From Siphonodentalium dalli (taxonomy: Eukaryota; Mollusca; Scaphopoda; Gadilida; Siphonodentaliidae): a stretch of DNA of 64,000 nucleotides. A program made the translations under genes and the position numbers. Positions within the stretch are counted from its first letter, which is position 1; each line of letters opens with the position of its first letter. The notes beneath the pieces were generated by a model. The model was not told where the DNA came from. It saw nothing but the letters and a program-made list of their open reading frames with translations, and searched no databases. Positions 11,549 through 23,200 of this stretch are shown in pieces. The stretch is taken from the NCBI GenBank assembly GCA_032622095.1, contig CP136065.1:151345577-151409576 (forward strand). The letters run 5' to 3'.

Positions 11549-14141
11549 AATAAATTGGATACAAGCTGATTTTTGTGTTATTCGACGCGGGAAAACACCA
11601 GGAACAACATATCAAAAATCCGCTCATGGGAAAATTCAGGATCCAAGATGGCGTCCATAATGTCTGTGGTTATCGCAAAATACTGAATTTCTGCGGTAGG
11701 TGCTCCAATTAATGCCAAATTCGTAATAAATTGAAATATATACAAACAATGCTTTGTCGTAAGCCATATCTGTAGAATGTATTTCCCAAAATGGCCGCCA
11801 AAATGGACAAAATCGAATGAAATTTACATGTTGTGCAAAATTGAAGAGCTAGTCCTATACGAGTGAACAAACTCTCGAATTATGTGAGGAAGAATGATTG
11901 CAGAGTATAAGAGAAACTTTTTATTAGAGATGTACGAATTATCTCTGATGTATCTCACGAGAGAGCAAGCGAAACCAGGGTCTTATGAAACGGTTAAAGG
12001 TACTCAATCCGTAAAGAGGGTCCCCATCTCAACAGATTCCAACAACAACAATCCGATCAGAGGGTCCTATATTACTATTTCTTTGGCTTTGGGGGTAAAA
12101 AATATTTGATTCGAGTCGAGGAACCCATCAAACAAAGCTCAGAGTTATTAGATATTGATTTTTGAAATTTGTTAATTGCTCGAGATGAGTACTAATAACT
12201 GCCGTCAATTTGGTAACCTGCTCGAGATTTTACGCCAAAACTCTATTCAAACAGACAAGGATGGATAACTCTATAATCAAGTGGTAATAATAACGAAATT
12301 TTGACTGTCTTCTGGGCCAGAAAGAATTCCCGATAATGAAAAATAATAGATTTCTAAAATCGATATCTAACAAATCTGAGCTTTGATGGGTGACTTCCTC
12401 GACTCGAATCAAATATTTTTGACCCCCGAAGCCATTGAAATAGTAATTGAGAGGAGTTTTATCGGATTGAGTACCTTTAAATCTGGACTTTTGTACGCCC
12501 AGAAACGGAAACATAACGCAGTTTTTTCTGTACTGCTTATCTTGAATCGTGTGATATATGTGTAATTAAACAGCTAAATGGGATTTAGTAGAGATGTACT
12601 GACTATGAGACCTTTTTCTAGAAGCAGAAAAATGTGTACTCCAAGCAGTCTCACGAATGTGACCGATCATCATTTATTTTGATATCTAGAGCATGAAACC
12701 TTTAAAAATTAACTGATATAAAACGGTATGAAAGATATTCATATAGTACTGGGTAAAATGCGTATATTCTATTGTCCGTGTCTCAAAATAGTAGTCATAG
12801 TTGCCTCAGATCAAGTGATAAAACACGAATATTTCGCTTTTATCACAAGAATGCATGGTGGTATACCATGAACTAAATTTATTAAAACACGAAGGAGTAC
12901 CATAGACTATCGTCAATAAATTCTAAACTTGACCAAAATTGCCTACATACTCTGTGACAAAGACTGTTTATTCCTGGAAATTATATTTGGTTGAATTCAC
13001 CAAGGCCACATCTACGCCAAACTTACTACGTTTTCTTCAACCGCATCACCACGTTTACTCCTTCTCCCTAATATTACACATAGCTGCTGCACACAGAACC
13101 ACAATTAATACTATTGCGTGAATGTTCAACGTTGAAATAACATCTTAAACGGTGATCACTCGATATTTAGCATGATTATGTGGGTGGTAATGGTAAGATA
13201 TTTTCAAACAAAAATATACTGAAAACTAATAGTGTGCATTGCGTAGCTGCATATTCCAGTTGTAAAGTTGTGATTGAAGTAATATGAACAAAATTGTCTA
13301 CTAAGAACAGTTTGTTAGCAGCATGAAAATTAGTCTTACATACAATGTGTGTTGTACCGTCTCTTTGATCTGGTGAGACGCGGTGCTAATCTATTGAGAT
13401 ATGAGTGTTTCTTAACAGTATAATAAGCATTGCAACAAATATGTATTGTTTAATATCACCGGGAGTGTTGACAATTCTGGAAATATAACTAACATTTAGA
13501 CCGCTAGAGTGTGCACTTAAATTTTGGCGTTACATTCAATAATTAATCATCATGCCGAATGAAACTACCATGAACTGTGAGGCGAAACATTAGTTCGTGT
13601 GTTGCATGTCCGATATTATTTTTGGCCCGACAATTGGATGTTGGATAAGCAGAACACCCAAACTTTAAAGACGCAAATCATTGGGGTTTGACTTGCGGTG
13701 CAGTGGCCGATAAATCCTTCAGATGGATCTGTTTAATGATGTGTGTACCTTTAAAGATATTCAATAGCCGACTTGTATATTATCAATACATATTTTCACT
13801 CCTGTGTGGTTATCCAATATGTTGCTTTCTTTGTTGTATTGCTTGCAGTTGTGGCCATTTTGACAGCCATTTCATGGCCACGATTGTATGATTTTCTGTA
13901 CGTGTCACTCTATTCTCTCCCATACTATAATTTAACACAAACTGGTATAACGGCGTAATTCCGATGCCACAATATATCGTATAATGACTTGTTTCGAGAA
14001 CTGATGTAGTATAGACAACCATGTTGGACGCCATCTTGGATAACAAACTTTCCCCACAGCGGATTTTTGATATGTTGTTCCTGAGGCTTTTCCGCGTCGA
14101 ATGACACCAAAATCAGCTTGTATCCAATTTATTCCGGGTTG
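11549..14141. mobile_element. 2.6-kb element with long terminal inverted repeats
   Basis: The left end (11549-11690: CCCGGAATAAATTGGATACA, then GCTGATTTT, ATTCGACGCGG and AACAACATATCAAAAATCCG) recurs inverted at the right end (about 13990-14141), giving terminal repeats of about 140 bp. Short 'TTGA' flanks on each side may be a target duplication. It splits the reverse transcriptase pseudogene, so it arrived later, and it carries the younger TTAA MITE at 11998-12476. No transposase is recognisable inside. The rest of its body (12490-13960) is AT-rich with ORFs under 80 codons. Confidence 0.65.
11998..12476. mobile_element. TTAA-flanked MITE, copy 2
   Basis: 479 bp, nearly identical to 5676-6144, with ends AGGTACTCAATCCG and CGGATTGAGTACCT and TTAA at 11994-11997 and 12477-12480. 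It is nested inside the 2.6-kb inverted-repeat element, giving a clear order of insertions: retrotransposon, then 2.6-kb element, then MITE. Confidence 0.75.
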
Positions 14142-14149
14142 ATCCCCAA

Positions 14150-15520
14150 ATTCTGCTTCAACGACCACACTATAGCTTCAACAAGAGCATATGTGGCGGC
14201 ATTATAGCAGTGCGTGTTCTCATACTCTGTAATTGTCTCATATTTCTATGTTGGATTTTTTTCTATATTGTTATTCAGTGTCTTTGTTACTCAAATGGAG
14301 AATTTTTATGCCGTAGAGCATCCTAGGTATCACAAAAGTGAACCACATTTGGTAAGCTATAATTGGTGATATACCATTTCTTCCCTGCAACCCGGTTCCC
14401 GGGTATAGGGTTCTGCGACGCATTGTTATCCGCTTCGGTATGTCAGGAGTGTTTGTCGGGTTGCACTCTACACCAAGATGTTTTGTGGTAACTACCGTTG
14501 AAACTGGGGTGTCACCTAGGGAAGGTTTAGCTGCATTATCTATTCTCCATCTTAGATCAGTATTTTCAGGTTTACTGTCTCACAGTTTGCCATATTCATA
14601 GAGAAGCGACCTTTACATGAATTGTTATAGACCATACTAGTGGATATCTGTATTTCATTAAGTTCTTGCAAGAACCGCAATATCATCTGCACATGTTGGG
14701 TGATGCAGTTATATATCAATAAAATTATACCAATTTTAAGACCCGCTGAATTTTCAGTAAACTGGTTTATAATGTCATTGATGAATCGTTTGCAGAGCAT
14801 AGCTGAAAGTTTTGCCTTTACATATTCCTTGATGGAGTTTTACTTCAGAGAAATAGGATCCGCCCCATTTGATCATCGTGTGGGCTTCCTATTGTAGTGA
14901 TTGTACGAGGACCCATAGGTCGCTATGAAATCCATCATTATATAGCTTTCAAAGAAGGCTCTCGTGCCATACTACATCGAATGCTTTTTCTACATTAGGA
15001 GTTCTAATGTCAGTGTTTCTTTTGTATCTTTGCATTCGTTATATGCTTCTGTTATCATTAACCCAGCCATCATGGGGGATGTGCCCAGGTGAATCCTCGC
15101 TGTAATTTGTTTTGTGTTGGTAGTAGGATATGGTCTAGTTTGTTTTGTAATGTGGCTTGTAGAATTTTACATATGATAGAACTGATGGTTATGCCTCTAT
15201 GCTCAAAAGTTCTCTGGTTTTTAGGATCTTTATCTTTTTTTAGGGACAGGTGTTAGTATACCAGTTTTATTTCTTATTGGTACTCTTCTGTTGTTATAGA
15301 TGGTGATTAGAGTGTTCGTAATTACTCGTGCTGTCTTCTATGCTGTATTTAAGATGTTCGATCTGTTGTAATTCCAGCATATACATAGTCTGCTGCTTTG
15401 TTCAATTTCATTTTTTTTTTATTATTGTTTCGATTTCTTGGACCGTGACAGGTTTTAGAGATGGGACTGCTGATTCTAAGATGTGCTCGATATCTTTAAC
15501 GTCGTCTTGTTACCTGTGTA
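14150..15520 (-). pseudogene. Decayed non-LTR reverse transcriptase
   Basis: Minus-strand translation, with shifts and stops, follows the reverse transcriptase of CR1/Jockey-like non-LTR elements. In order it shows 'LTPVPKKDKDPKNQ' then 'HRGITISSIICKILQ' (about 15250-15140), 'QRGFTWAHPP' (about 15090), a 'EKAFDVVWYESLL' block (about 14985-14945), the catalytic [FY]ADD box as CADDIAVLA (ADD codons at 14682-14690), and the thumb-side 'GLQGRNGISPIIAYQMW' plus 'VIPRMLYGI' (about 14390-14300). Its C-terminal tail is displaced to 11170-11545. The first residue of the ADD box is Cys instead of Tyr or Phe, and many stops are present, so it is inactive. It lies downstream of EIF3B in the same orientation. 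Confidence 0.75.
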
Positions 15521-15699
15521 TAGTATTTTGTATCAAATAGGCATGTATATATACATCTGAGACCACAACATCGTTTTCCTTACAAGATCATGCACTCCAA
15601 TATATTTATAAAACAAAATCTAAAATTTACATAATACGACCGCTTTTTTCAAACAGGCATATAAAAAGTGGTCTGAGCGCTTTGGGTCGAGCCTGAAAA

Positions 15700-16265
15700 G
15701 TGCTTGGGTCGAAAAACATTGGGATTTGGGGGAAATGATGTACTGAGAACGTACTCAGTGATGTGGGTCGAAAAATTTGGCCAAAACTCACAAAAATCCC
15801 TGACCCTAAACAAACCAAACCCTAACTTAACCCAAAACAAACCCTAACCCAACCAATCGCTAACCCTAAACTAACCGTAACCGAACCAAACGCTAACACA
15901 AACCCTAATCCTAACTCTGACCCTAATGCTAACCCTAAACCTAACCAAATCCTAATACCAAATTACCAAACCCTGACCTGATCCTAACCAAACTAAACGC
16001 TAAACTAACTCAAACCCTAACCCTAACCAAATGCTAACCATAACCCTAACCAAACCCTTACCCTAATTCTAACTCTGATCCCAATGCTAACCCTAGCCAA
16101 ATCATAAACCTAACCAAACCCTAACAAAACCAAGCCAATTTAGGGTTTGTTTAGGGCTAGGGTTAAAGTTTTTCAGTTTCGGCCCAATTTTTCATCCAAC
16201 ATCACTGAGTACGTTCCCAGAGTCATTTCTCCCATATCCCAATGATTTTGACCAACTTTTTTCAA
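15700..16265. repeat. Foldback with telomere-like core
   Basis: The core 15820-16150 is a degenerate (CCCTAA)n-like tract ('accctaaccctaacc', 'aaccaaaccctaac'), resembling the animal telomere repeat. It is flanked by inverted arms: 'cattgggat...gtactcagtgatg' at 15716-15762 recurs inverted as 'catcactgagtac...atcccaatg' at 16200-16245, and both flanks carry AAAATT.GGCC words. The symmetrical arms argue for a mobile or foldback unit carrying the repeat, rather than a chromosome fusion scar. A related 'catcccacatcactga' word recurs at 16350. Confidence 0.7.
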
Positions 16266-16416
16266 TTCTGACCCAACTTTTTCAATTCTGGAGTTATCCC
16301 AGTCATTTTAGGTCAATTTACGTATTTTCAGTTTGACCCAAATTTTTTTCATCCCACATCACTGACTATATGTTCTTTTGCACATAGTATCTGCCTGGTT
16401 TGAATTTATCGAGGTA

Positions 16417-16968
16417 TTAAATCATTGTATTTTTCTTTTTAACACAATCATGCCATTTCAGCTTATGCAGATATGTGGATATTGGGCTTGTAATTACTAA
16501 CAAGTGGTTTGCCCAGAGAAATAATTTTAATTTATTGAAATTGTGGACAATACAAGAGGCAATAAAATCATGCAAGCTAGAAAAAGCCGAAACCAACCTA
16601 TATGGTGTAGGAAAATATCCCGAGAAGAGACCATAAATTACAAACAGTGGAAGAGAGGAATATGAGAAATTTGGATATATCACCGAGACAATAAACATTA
16701 ATGCAGTAGCTAATCCAAAATATACATTCAGATGAATCAGACCAAAAATTTTCCGAAAATATTTACTCCAAATTATTTGTTTAATAGTAACGATGGACAA
16801 AAATATACTAACAGTGACCTTCCTAAATGATGGTACATTATATAAATTATTTTGCATCATACATAGATAACATATTATAGAATGTGCACAATTAACATAA
16901 TTTTGATTATCATGATATCTACAGTCTTCTGATAACTGAATGGGGTTTTCTTCAAGTGAAGGCATCAT
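16417..16968 (-). CDS. Hypothetical membrane protein ORF, 183 codons
   Basis: Not recognised. The open frame is 183 codons in sequence of low GC, where a stop-free run this long is unlikely by chance; two adjacent ATG codons open it (16968 and 16965). The product is hydrophobic, with about four candidate membrane segments: around 'VSIFLSIVTIKQIIW', 'NVYFGLATALMFIVSVIYP', 'LPLFVIYGLFSGYFPTP' and 'LWANHLLVITSPIS'. The tail is basic, ending KKKNTMI. It begins about 180 bp downstream of the EIF3B stop on the same strand, so it could sit in a long EIF3B 3' UTR (a TTTATT, i.e. AATAAA on the minus strand, lies at 16530 inside it). It could instead be an exon of a neighbouring gene or a remnant of a transposon gene. 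No splice signals that decide this were found. Confidence 0.4.
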   Translation of the reverse strand: MMPSLEENPIQLSEDCRYHDNQNYVNCAHSIICYLCMMQNNLYNVPSFRKVTVSIFLSIVTIKQIIWSKYFRKIFGLIHLNVYFGLATALMFIVSVIYPNFSYSSLPLFVIYGLFSGYFPTPYRLVSAFSSLHDFIASCIVHNFNKLKLFLWANHLLVITSPISTYLHKLKWHDCVKKKNTMI

Positions 16969-17148
16969 CAGCCAATATAGTCACCGAAAAATTCACTAGT
17001 ATATCGGCAGCTATAGAAACAGATCCTTTGTACCTAGCTAACCAATTAGCCAGGTAGTTGCTTCAGGTTATCAGTTTCCACACACCACGATTCAAAGATA
17101 GCTTAATTGAGGACGTCGCAATTAGTATAATCTGGACTCGTTAGCGGA

Positions 17149-17237
17149 CTACTCCTCAATGAGTGTTTCTTCTACTTTCAACAAGAATTCAATTGTTTCC
17201 TCTTCAAACTCATTGCTTTTGTCATCAGGGTCTTGTC
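17149..17237 (-). CDS. EIF3B: EIF3B exon w12 (terminal, stop codon)
   Basis: Encodes the acidic C-terminus: '[20 protein letters not shown]', then VEETLIEE and TAG (17149-17151). It matches the conserved 'WEEETIEFFV' end of animal eIF3B. Acceptor TTCTTCCAG lies upstream (17238 onward on the plus strand); the exon completes the split Gly codon from w11 (phase 1). No AATAAA appears on the minus strand until 16530, so the 3' UTR is either about 0.6 kb or ends with a weak signal. Confidence 0.92.
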
Positions 17238-20200
17238 CTGGAAGAAAGGGAGAAGTAGTGTTTACTCTTGAATGCAAAATTATAGTACAGGGTGGATAAA
17301 AAAAAAAAATACAGGATAAGAAATTTTACAAAATATAATTTTTATAGTTTTTATTAATTTTTCTTTAGGGAAGCCCAAAACTGAACTATATGGATTATAT
17401 CTCCGGCTTTGTGTCAATCAGGAGAGTTAAAATTTATTGTCGTCCTACTCCATTTACATCCATGCTCGGATTCTAACCACTATCTGGTCAGTTTTATTTC
17501 AAACTCAATCATGAGATTTGCGAGGAATGGCACCATCATGGGAGGGATCTATGATAATTCAGTTTCGGGCTTCCCTTTAAGGAAAAATTAATTATAATTA
17601 CACAAAATTTATTTTTCCCCGCCAACTGATTATGGATTAGAATGCAAGCCCAGGAGGCATGAGCAATAAAGCAAATATCCAAATATTACGCACATTATAT
17701 ATAACTAGAGGTGTGACTGTCCCAATGGGAATACGGATACCCCCCTGTTTTTAAAATACTAAGATGTTTCACATGTCAGTAAACATTTAGTTAAAATAAT
17801 AAAATAACAGTTCCCATTGCAGGTGTCCAACCACAACCCTAATCTTATACCTATTGACCGAAAAATGTAGGAATAAATGCTTGGACAAAATTATGTACGT
17901 TGCGAAAAAATTTCTAAGTCTAAAAATGGGAATAACTCCACACAAAAAATGTCGGACAGATGTCATAATCGCAGGTGCACAGGTTCCCATGGTACTAAAT
18001 ATCAGTGCCAAGATTAAAAATCATTGACTGAAAAATGTAGGAATAAAAGCTCGGACAAAATTATGCATGTTGCAAAAAAAAATTCTAAGTCGAAAAAGGG
18101 GGATAACTCCACCAAAAAATGTCCGGCAGACGTCATAATCGCAGGTGCACAAGTTCCCATGGTACTAAATATCTGTGCCACGTTTTTTAAAAATTGACCG
18201 AAAAATGTAGGAATAAAAGCTTGGACAAAAGTATACATGTTGCAACAATTTTCTAAGTCGAAAAAGGGGGGATAACTCCACCAAAAAAAGTCCGACAGAC
18301 GTCATAATCGCAGGTGCACAGGTTCCCATGGTGGTTGATGTCTGTGCCAAGTTTCACGGAAATTGATCGAAAAACCACTGAGAAAAACTCCGGACAAATT
18401 TGTGTCCACAGACGGACGACGGACGGACGGACAAGCTGACTCCAGTATACCCCCCCTAACTTCGTTGCGGGGGGTATAAAAATGATATGATGAATATAAC
18501 AAAGTGATATACTAGATATCATTAAATCATGCCATAAATCTCTACTCCAGCGTCGCCATTCATAGGAAGATAGAGCCGAGAACCATATCATGATACAATG
18601 TATCATTAGATATATATAGAGATAAGAGAACTCCAATGAGAGTTTGATTAACAGTCATAAGCACCAGTGAGCTATGATATTTTTTAAAATATAATATATA
18701 TTTCCTTAAAGAAAGCCTGAACACTGAACTATATGGATAATGTCCTGCGTTTGTAAACCATAGCAGAAAAGGAGTTAACTTTTTGGTCACCTACGGTCGG
18801 TCACGGTCTGTACTCTTCAGTGGCTTGCCTCGGTATCAGTCACGCATGCGCAGTCCCAATATAATTCACTGTACAGATTGAATTTAGCCAGTTTATTTTC
18901 AACTCAATCAGAAGATTGGCGAGTCGCGGGGTTGGGAATGGCACCGCCATGGGAGGGCCCTATGATAGTTCAGTGTTCAGGCTTTCTTTAAGGAAATATA
19001 TATTATATTTTTAAAAATATCATATTTCCGCCAAAGGAAGCCCTCACACTGAACTATATGGATTAGAATGCAAGCCCAGGAGGAGGCACGAGCAATAAAG
19101 TTAATAGCCAAAGTTTTGAGTAAAAGTACTCTTCTAAAACAGATTGTACCATATATGAACACTTTAATGAATCTGTTAGGATTATTTACGTGAAATAACT
19201 CATATAGTTAGAGTGCAATATGTGTACCGCCCCCCTTGTTTTGAAACAAACATCCCATGAGGTGCCATCCAATGCATAGTTGCGAGCGAACCGAGCAAGT
19301 ATAACGTTAGAAGAAACCTTGTCGTCTTCTTCAGCTGTCTGTTCTAATGTCCCACCCGTCAAGGTCCCATGATGCAGGATCATGAAGGAAGGAGACTAAC
19401 TCACTCTCCGCCTTAGCGACAGAACGACCTGCACAGACGGAGGCCCACTCCGACGATGGCGAGACAACCAAAGTTAACTAACTGCTATTCGCCAAAGAAA
19501 AAGCCAGAGAACCTGATGCCAAATTTGTGGCACAGGGATTGAGTTGAGAACCCATTAGGCCAAACAGGTTGTACAACGATAATGGAGTCAAGCCATCTGA
19601 ACAGAGGGAGCCCCCACCACCGCATCTTGCAAGGTGGTCATGCCCCCTGTCGTTCTTAGAACAGCTTCCTTTACCTATGCATCACAAGATATCCGACAGA
19701 AATCCTGTGATACAAATCTTACGCGTATATAAATATATAAAAATGATATAAAAAATATATATCAAGGTGATCTATAAGTCAGCAATAGATCATTGCAGAA
19801 GGCCCTTTGGCTCTTTGACAACTGAAATCAGTTCAAATGATGTACAATGTAATCAGATGATAACCACGGGTAAATTGTCACCATACGGAATATTCAGTTC
19901 TGAGCCTCTGCCCAGAACATCATGTCACTTTCCCCCCCAAACATGCAGCAGAACGACCTAGGTGTGTGATATATTAGTGTGAGGCATGCAGCAAACTAGG
20001 GGAAGACCCCCTCCAAAAAGGCTCGCTGATTAAGGAAACCAATGAAAATTTTTATCCTCCTAGGAAAGGACACACATCCCTTTATAATGTTGTTACTTAT
20101 TGAATTTTAAGAGCCATGATGGAGAGGAGCTCCCCCGACCTAAGTGGTCCTGTTGAAGGCATGTTTAAGGAAAATAGGACAAATCCAGCATAGACCGAAG

Positions 20201-23200
20201 CGAGCAGAGTTGTCAGCATGATCTCAGGCCCTTATGATTGGGCGGCTGGTGCCATGTGGTTGGGATCCCCTCATATGGGTTGGTCCCTGCCTGCAAGGAA
20301 AGGTTTGATGGCTAGTCAAAGAGCTTCCTCGAAAGCTGAGCTGGACAGCGCAAACGTCTTTGCCTGTTTTTATTGTCGAATGTTGATAGGACAATTCCGG
20401 CATATACCGAAGCGCGCAGAGTTGGCAGCATGGTTTCAGGCCCGTATGATCGGGTGCCATGGGGTTGGGATCCACTCGGACTGGGTGGTCCCCTGCCTGC
20501 AAGGAAAGGTCTATAACGCTAGTCAATGAGCTTCCTAGAAAGCTGAGATGGACAGTGCAAACGTCTTTGCCCGCGTTATTGTCTATTGTCTATAGGCGTG
20601 CAGTGCCCTGTTAATTTTATTACCATGTGCCAGATAATCAAATTGATATTGGTAATAGTAGTATGAAGAGCCATGAGATGTACTCTGTCGGCCAGGCCAT
20701 TGGCAGGGTCGTTGTGGCACATGACAAGAGAAATGCTTTCCATGTAAATGTGCTTCATTCATGTGTGAAGTCTATTGACCAGTGTGTCAGTCGCGGGTCG
20801 TGTCACTTACCTATGAAATGTATATCACAGGTAAGATAGATCGAGTTCTCGATGCATTTTGAAGACGGTGGTACGATTGCGCAGGGCGTGCCAGGAGGGC
20901 TTGAGAGTTCATAGTTCAGTAGGAAGAAGCCTATAGATGAGATAATCTGTGGATAGGAAATCACGATCCGCAGCTTCTGCCTTACCGATGCCAGACTGTG
21001 ACGACCGAAAAGACCCACAGTCTGACGTATTGTGCGCAGACGGGTCGTCATCGAAAGCCTCAGACGCCTTGGGGTGTAAGGATAGCATGTCGCTCTCTGC
21101 CCTAGCGTCGGAACGACCTGCAATAATGGACGACAAAACACTAGAGGGAGGCCCATTCCGGCGATGGCTCAATCGAGGAGTAAATACCTCCCATGGAATT
21201 TTAAGGCTGATAAACTGAGTTCCAATTTTGGAGTCCAGTGTCGAAATGAAGAATCCCATAGCCAAAACTGGTTTCTTCTGATAACCGTAAAGAGGTGGAG
21301 CCATCGGACCGGGGTGAGCCCCCCCCCAAATGCAGGTGGTCCCGACCAAGCTGAATGTCCTGTCCAAGCAGAACGATGAGTAGAGGCCATTGCAGCAGAA
21401 ACCCCAAGACGGCTGAGAGGCAGGCAAGGCCGTGTCTTTATATAGATCGTGACCAAGGGGACCGGGCTTGCTACCTCATGGGTAGGGCCACTGCCCTATG
21501 CCGAAGTCGCCTTAGGCCGCCCAGCCGGTGTCGTTACGTTCGCACGCGATTTTGGCAACTTCAGCACACAGAACCGCTTGCGCCGGTGTGGCACCAAATG
21601 TCCTGGGGGTCCCAAGTACCCCTGCATCGCCACCGGTCGCTTCCCCACCAATTGATTTAATGCCGCGGCATAATCGGGGGAGCGTGAACTGTTCCTGCCC
21701 GAGAAGAGATCCGACCGAGAAATACTACCTGGGAAGGATCCAGAGATGGTGCAAATAAAGGCTCTATATCATACTAGTAGACTATCTCATCCGATTTTCA
21801 TATTTAGTTGTTGAATTATTCTTCTCTTAGAAAAATTCGTTGAAATAATGGAGAACCACTTTAATAATTACTATCCCCAGGGTCTCCAGAGTTTGAGCGC
21901 CCAAACCTGTAACAGGTAGAAAAACATCCCTGGATCCTTCTCAGAAATTTACAAGCCCACCGGTTCAGACCGGCTTGCTGAACCGGCTGGTGTATAATCG
22001 CAGCTATTGTTCATTAGACCTACCGCCATACTTAAAGTAATTAACCACCAATAACGTGGTGTCACCCCGTTAACATGGCGGTACTATACCGCGGTATCCT
22101 CCAATACCGCGGTACTGATACCGCTTGTTAACGCGAACAAGCACGTGCGAGTAAATACCTCCCCTAAAAGAGTTCCATGAAAATCACTGCGGTATTCAAC
22201 AAAATTAATGCGGTGCCCGCTAAAAGACCACTGTATCATCACCCAATACCGCAACCTCACGCCATGACCGTCTCGATACCGCTACCGTTTATTACCGGTA
22301 TCACCGCGGTCATGACCGGGGTATCACCCCGTTTCTCTGGTCAATCACTTTGAGAATAGCGGTATATACAAGGTAGCTATTAATCGACATACCTCTATGA
22401 CATGGCTGAGATTTATTCGTAGCACTACGGTACTACTGTCATATGAAGTTATTGTTATGCATGTGACATTGATAAACCAAGATCTAATCAACTGTCAGTA
22501 TTCTTGGGTAGATTGTAATCAACTTCAAGGTCAAACGTGATTAACACATCAGGATCATTTGTATTGAAACATAGTATTATGTGAAAGCACGTTGTTCATA
22601 ACATGACGAGAGATAGCGTCAGTAGCGATGGAATTATTGTTAAATAAATTTCCACGCATTAAAACGTCAAAATAATTCCCACGAAATTATGATATTTCCG
22701 GCGGAGAATCACGTGGCATTTTTGATATCTGACAAATTCAATCATACCTTATAGGTGCTATAATAATTCCATAGATGTATTTCTCACAATAATCTGTGCG
22801 CCTCGTAAGGCCTTGATTAATGGTATCTGTTTTTGACATTGATAAACCAAGATGTTATCAACTTTAAGTTCGAATGTGACCAACACATCTGGATCAGTGG
22901 TATAGAACCATAAAACAACAAAGTATTATGAGAAAGAATGTTGTTCATAACATTATGATAGATAGCGTCAGTAGCGATGGTAATTATTGCTAAATAAATG
23001 TCCACGCGTAAATAAATTCCCACGAAATTAGGAGACTTCCGTTAGCGAATCACGTGGCATTTTTTATATCTGACAAATTATATCATACCTTATAGGTTCT
23101 ATAATAATTACATAGATGAATTGTTCACAGTAGTCTATGCGCCTCGTAAGGCCTTGAAATGGCGGCTGATTATGGCGAAATGTCGATTTTCATATTCGAA

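Noticed and set aside
20909-21427. 172-codon minus-strand frame inside the 5-kb element
   Set aside because: Opposite-strand frames of similar length overlap it, copy 2 does not keep it open, and no domain is recognisable. It may be a relic, but I do not call a gene.
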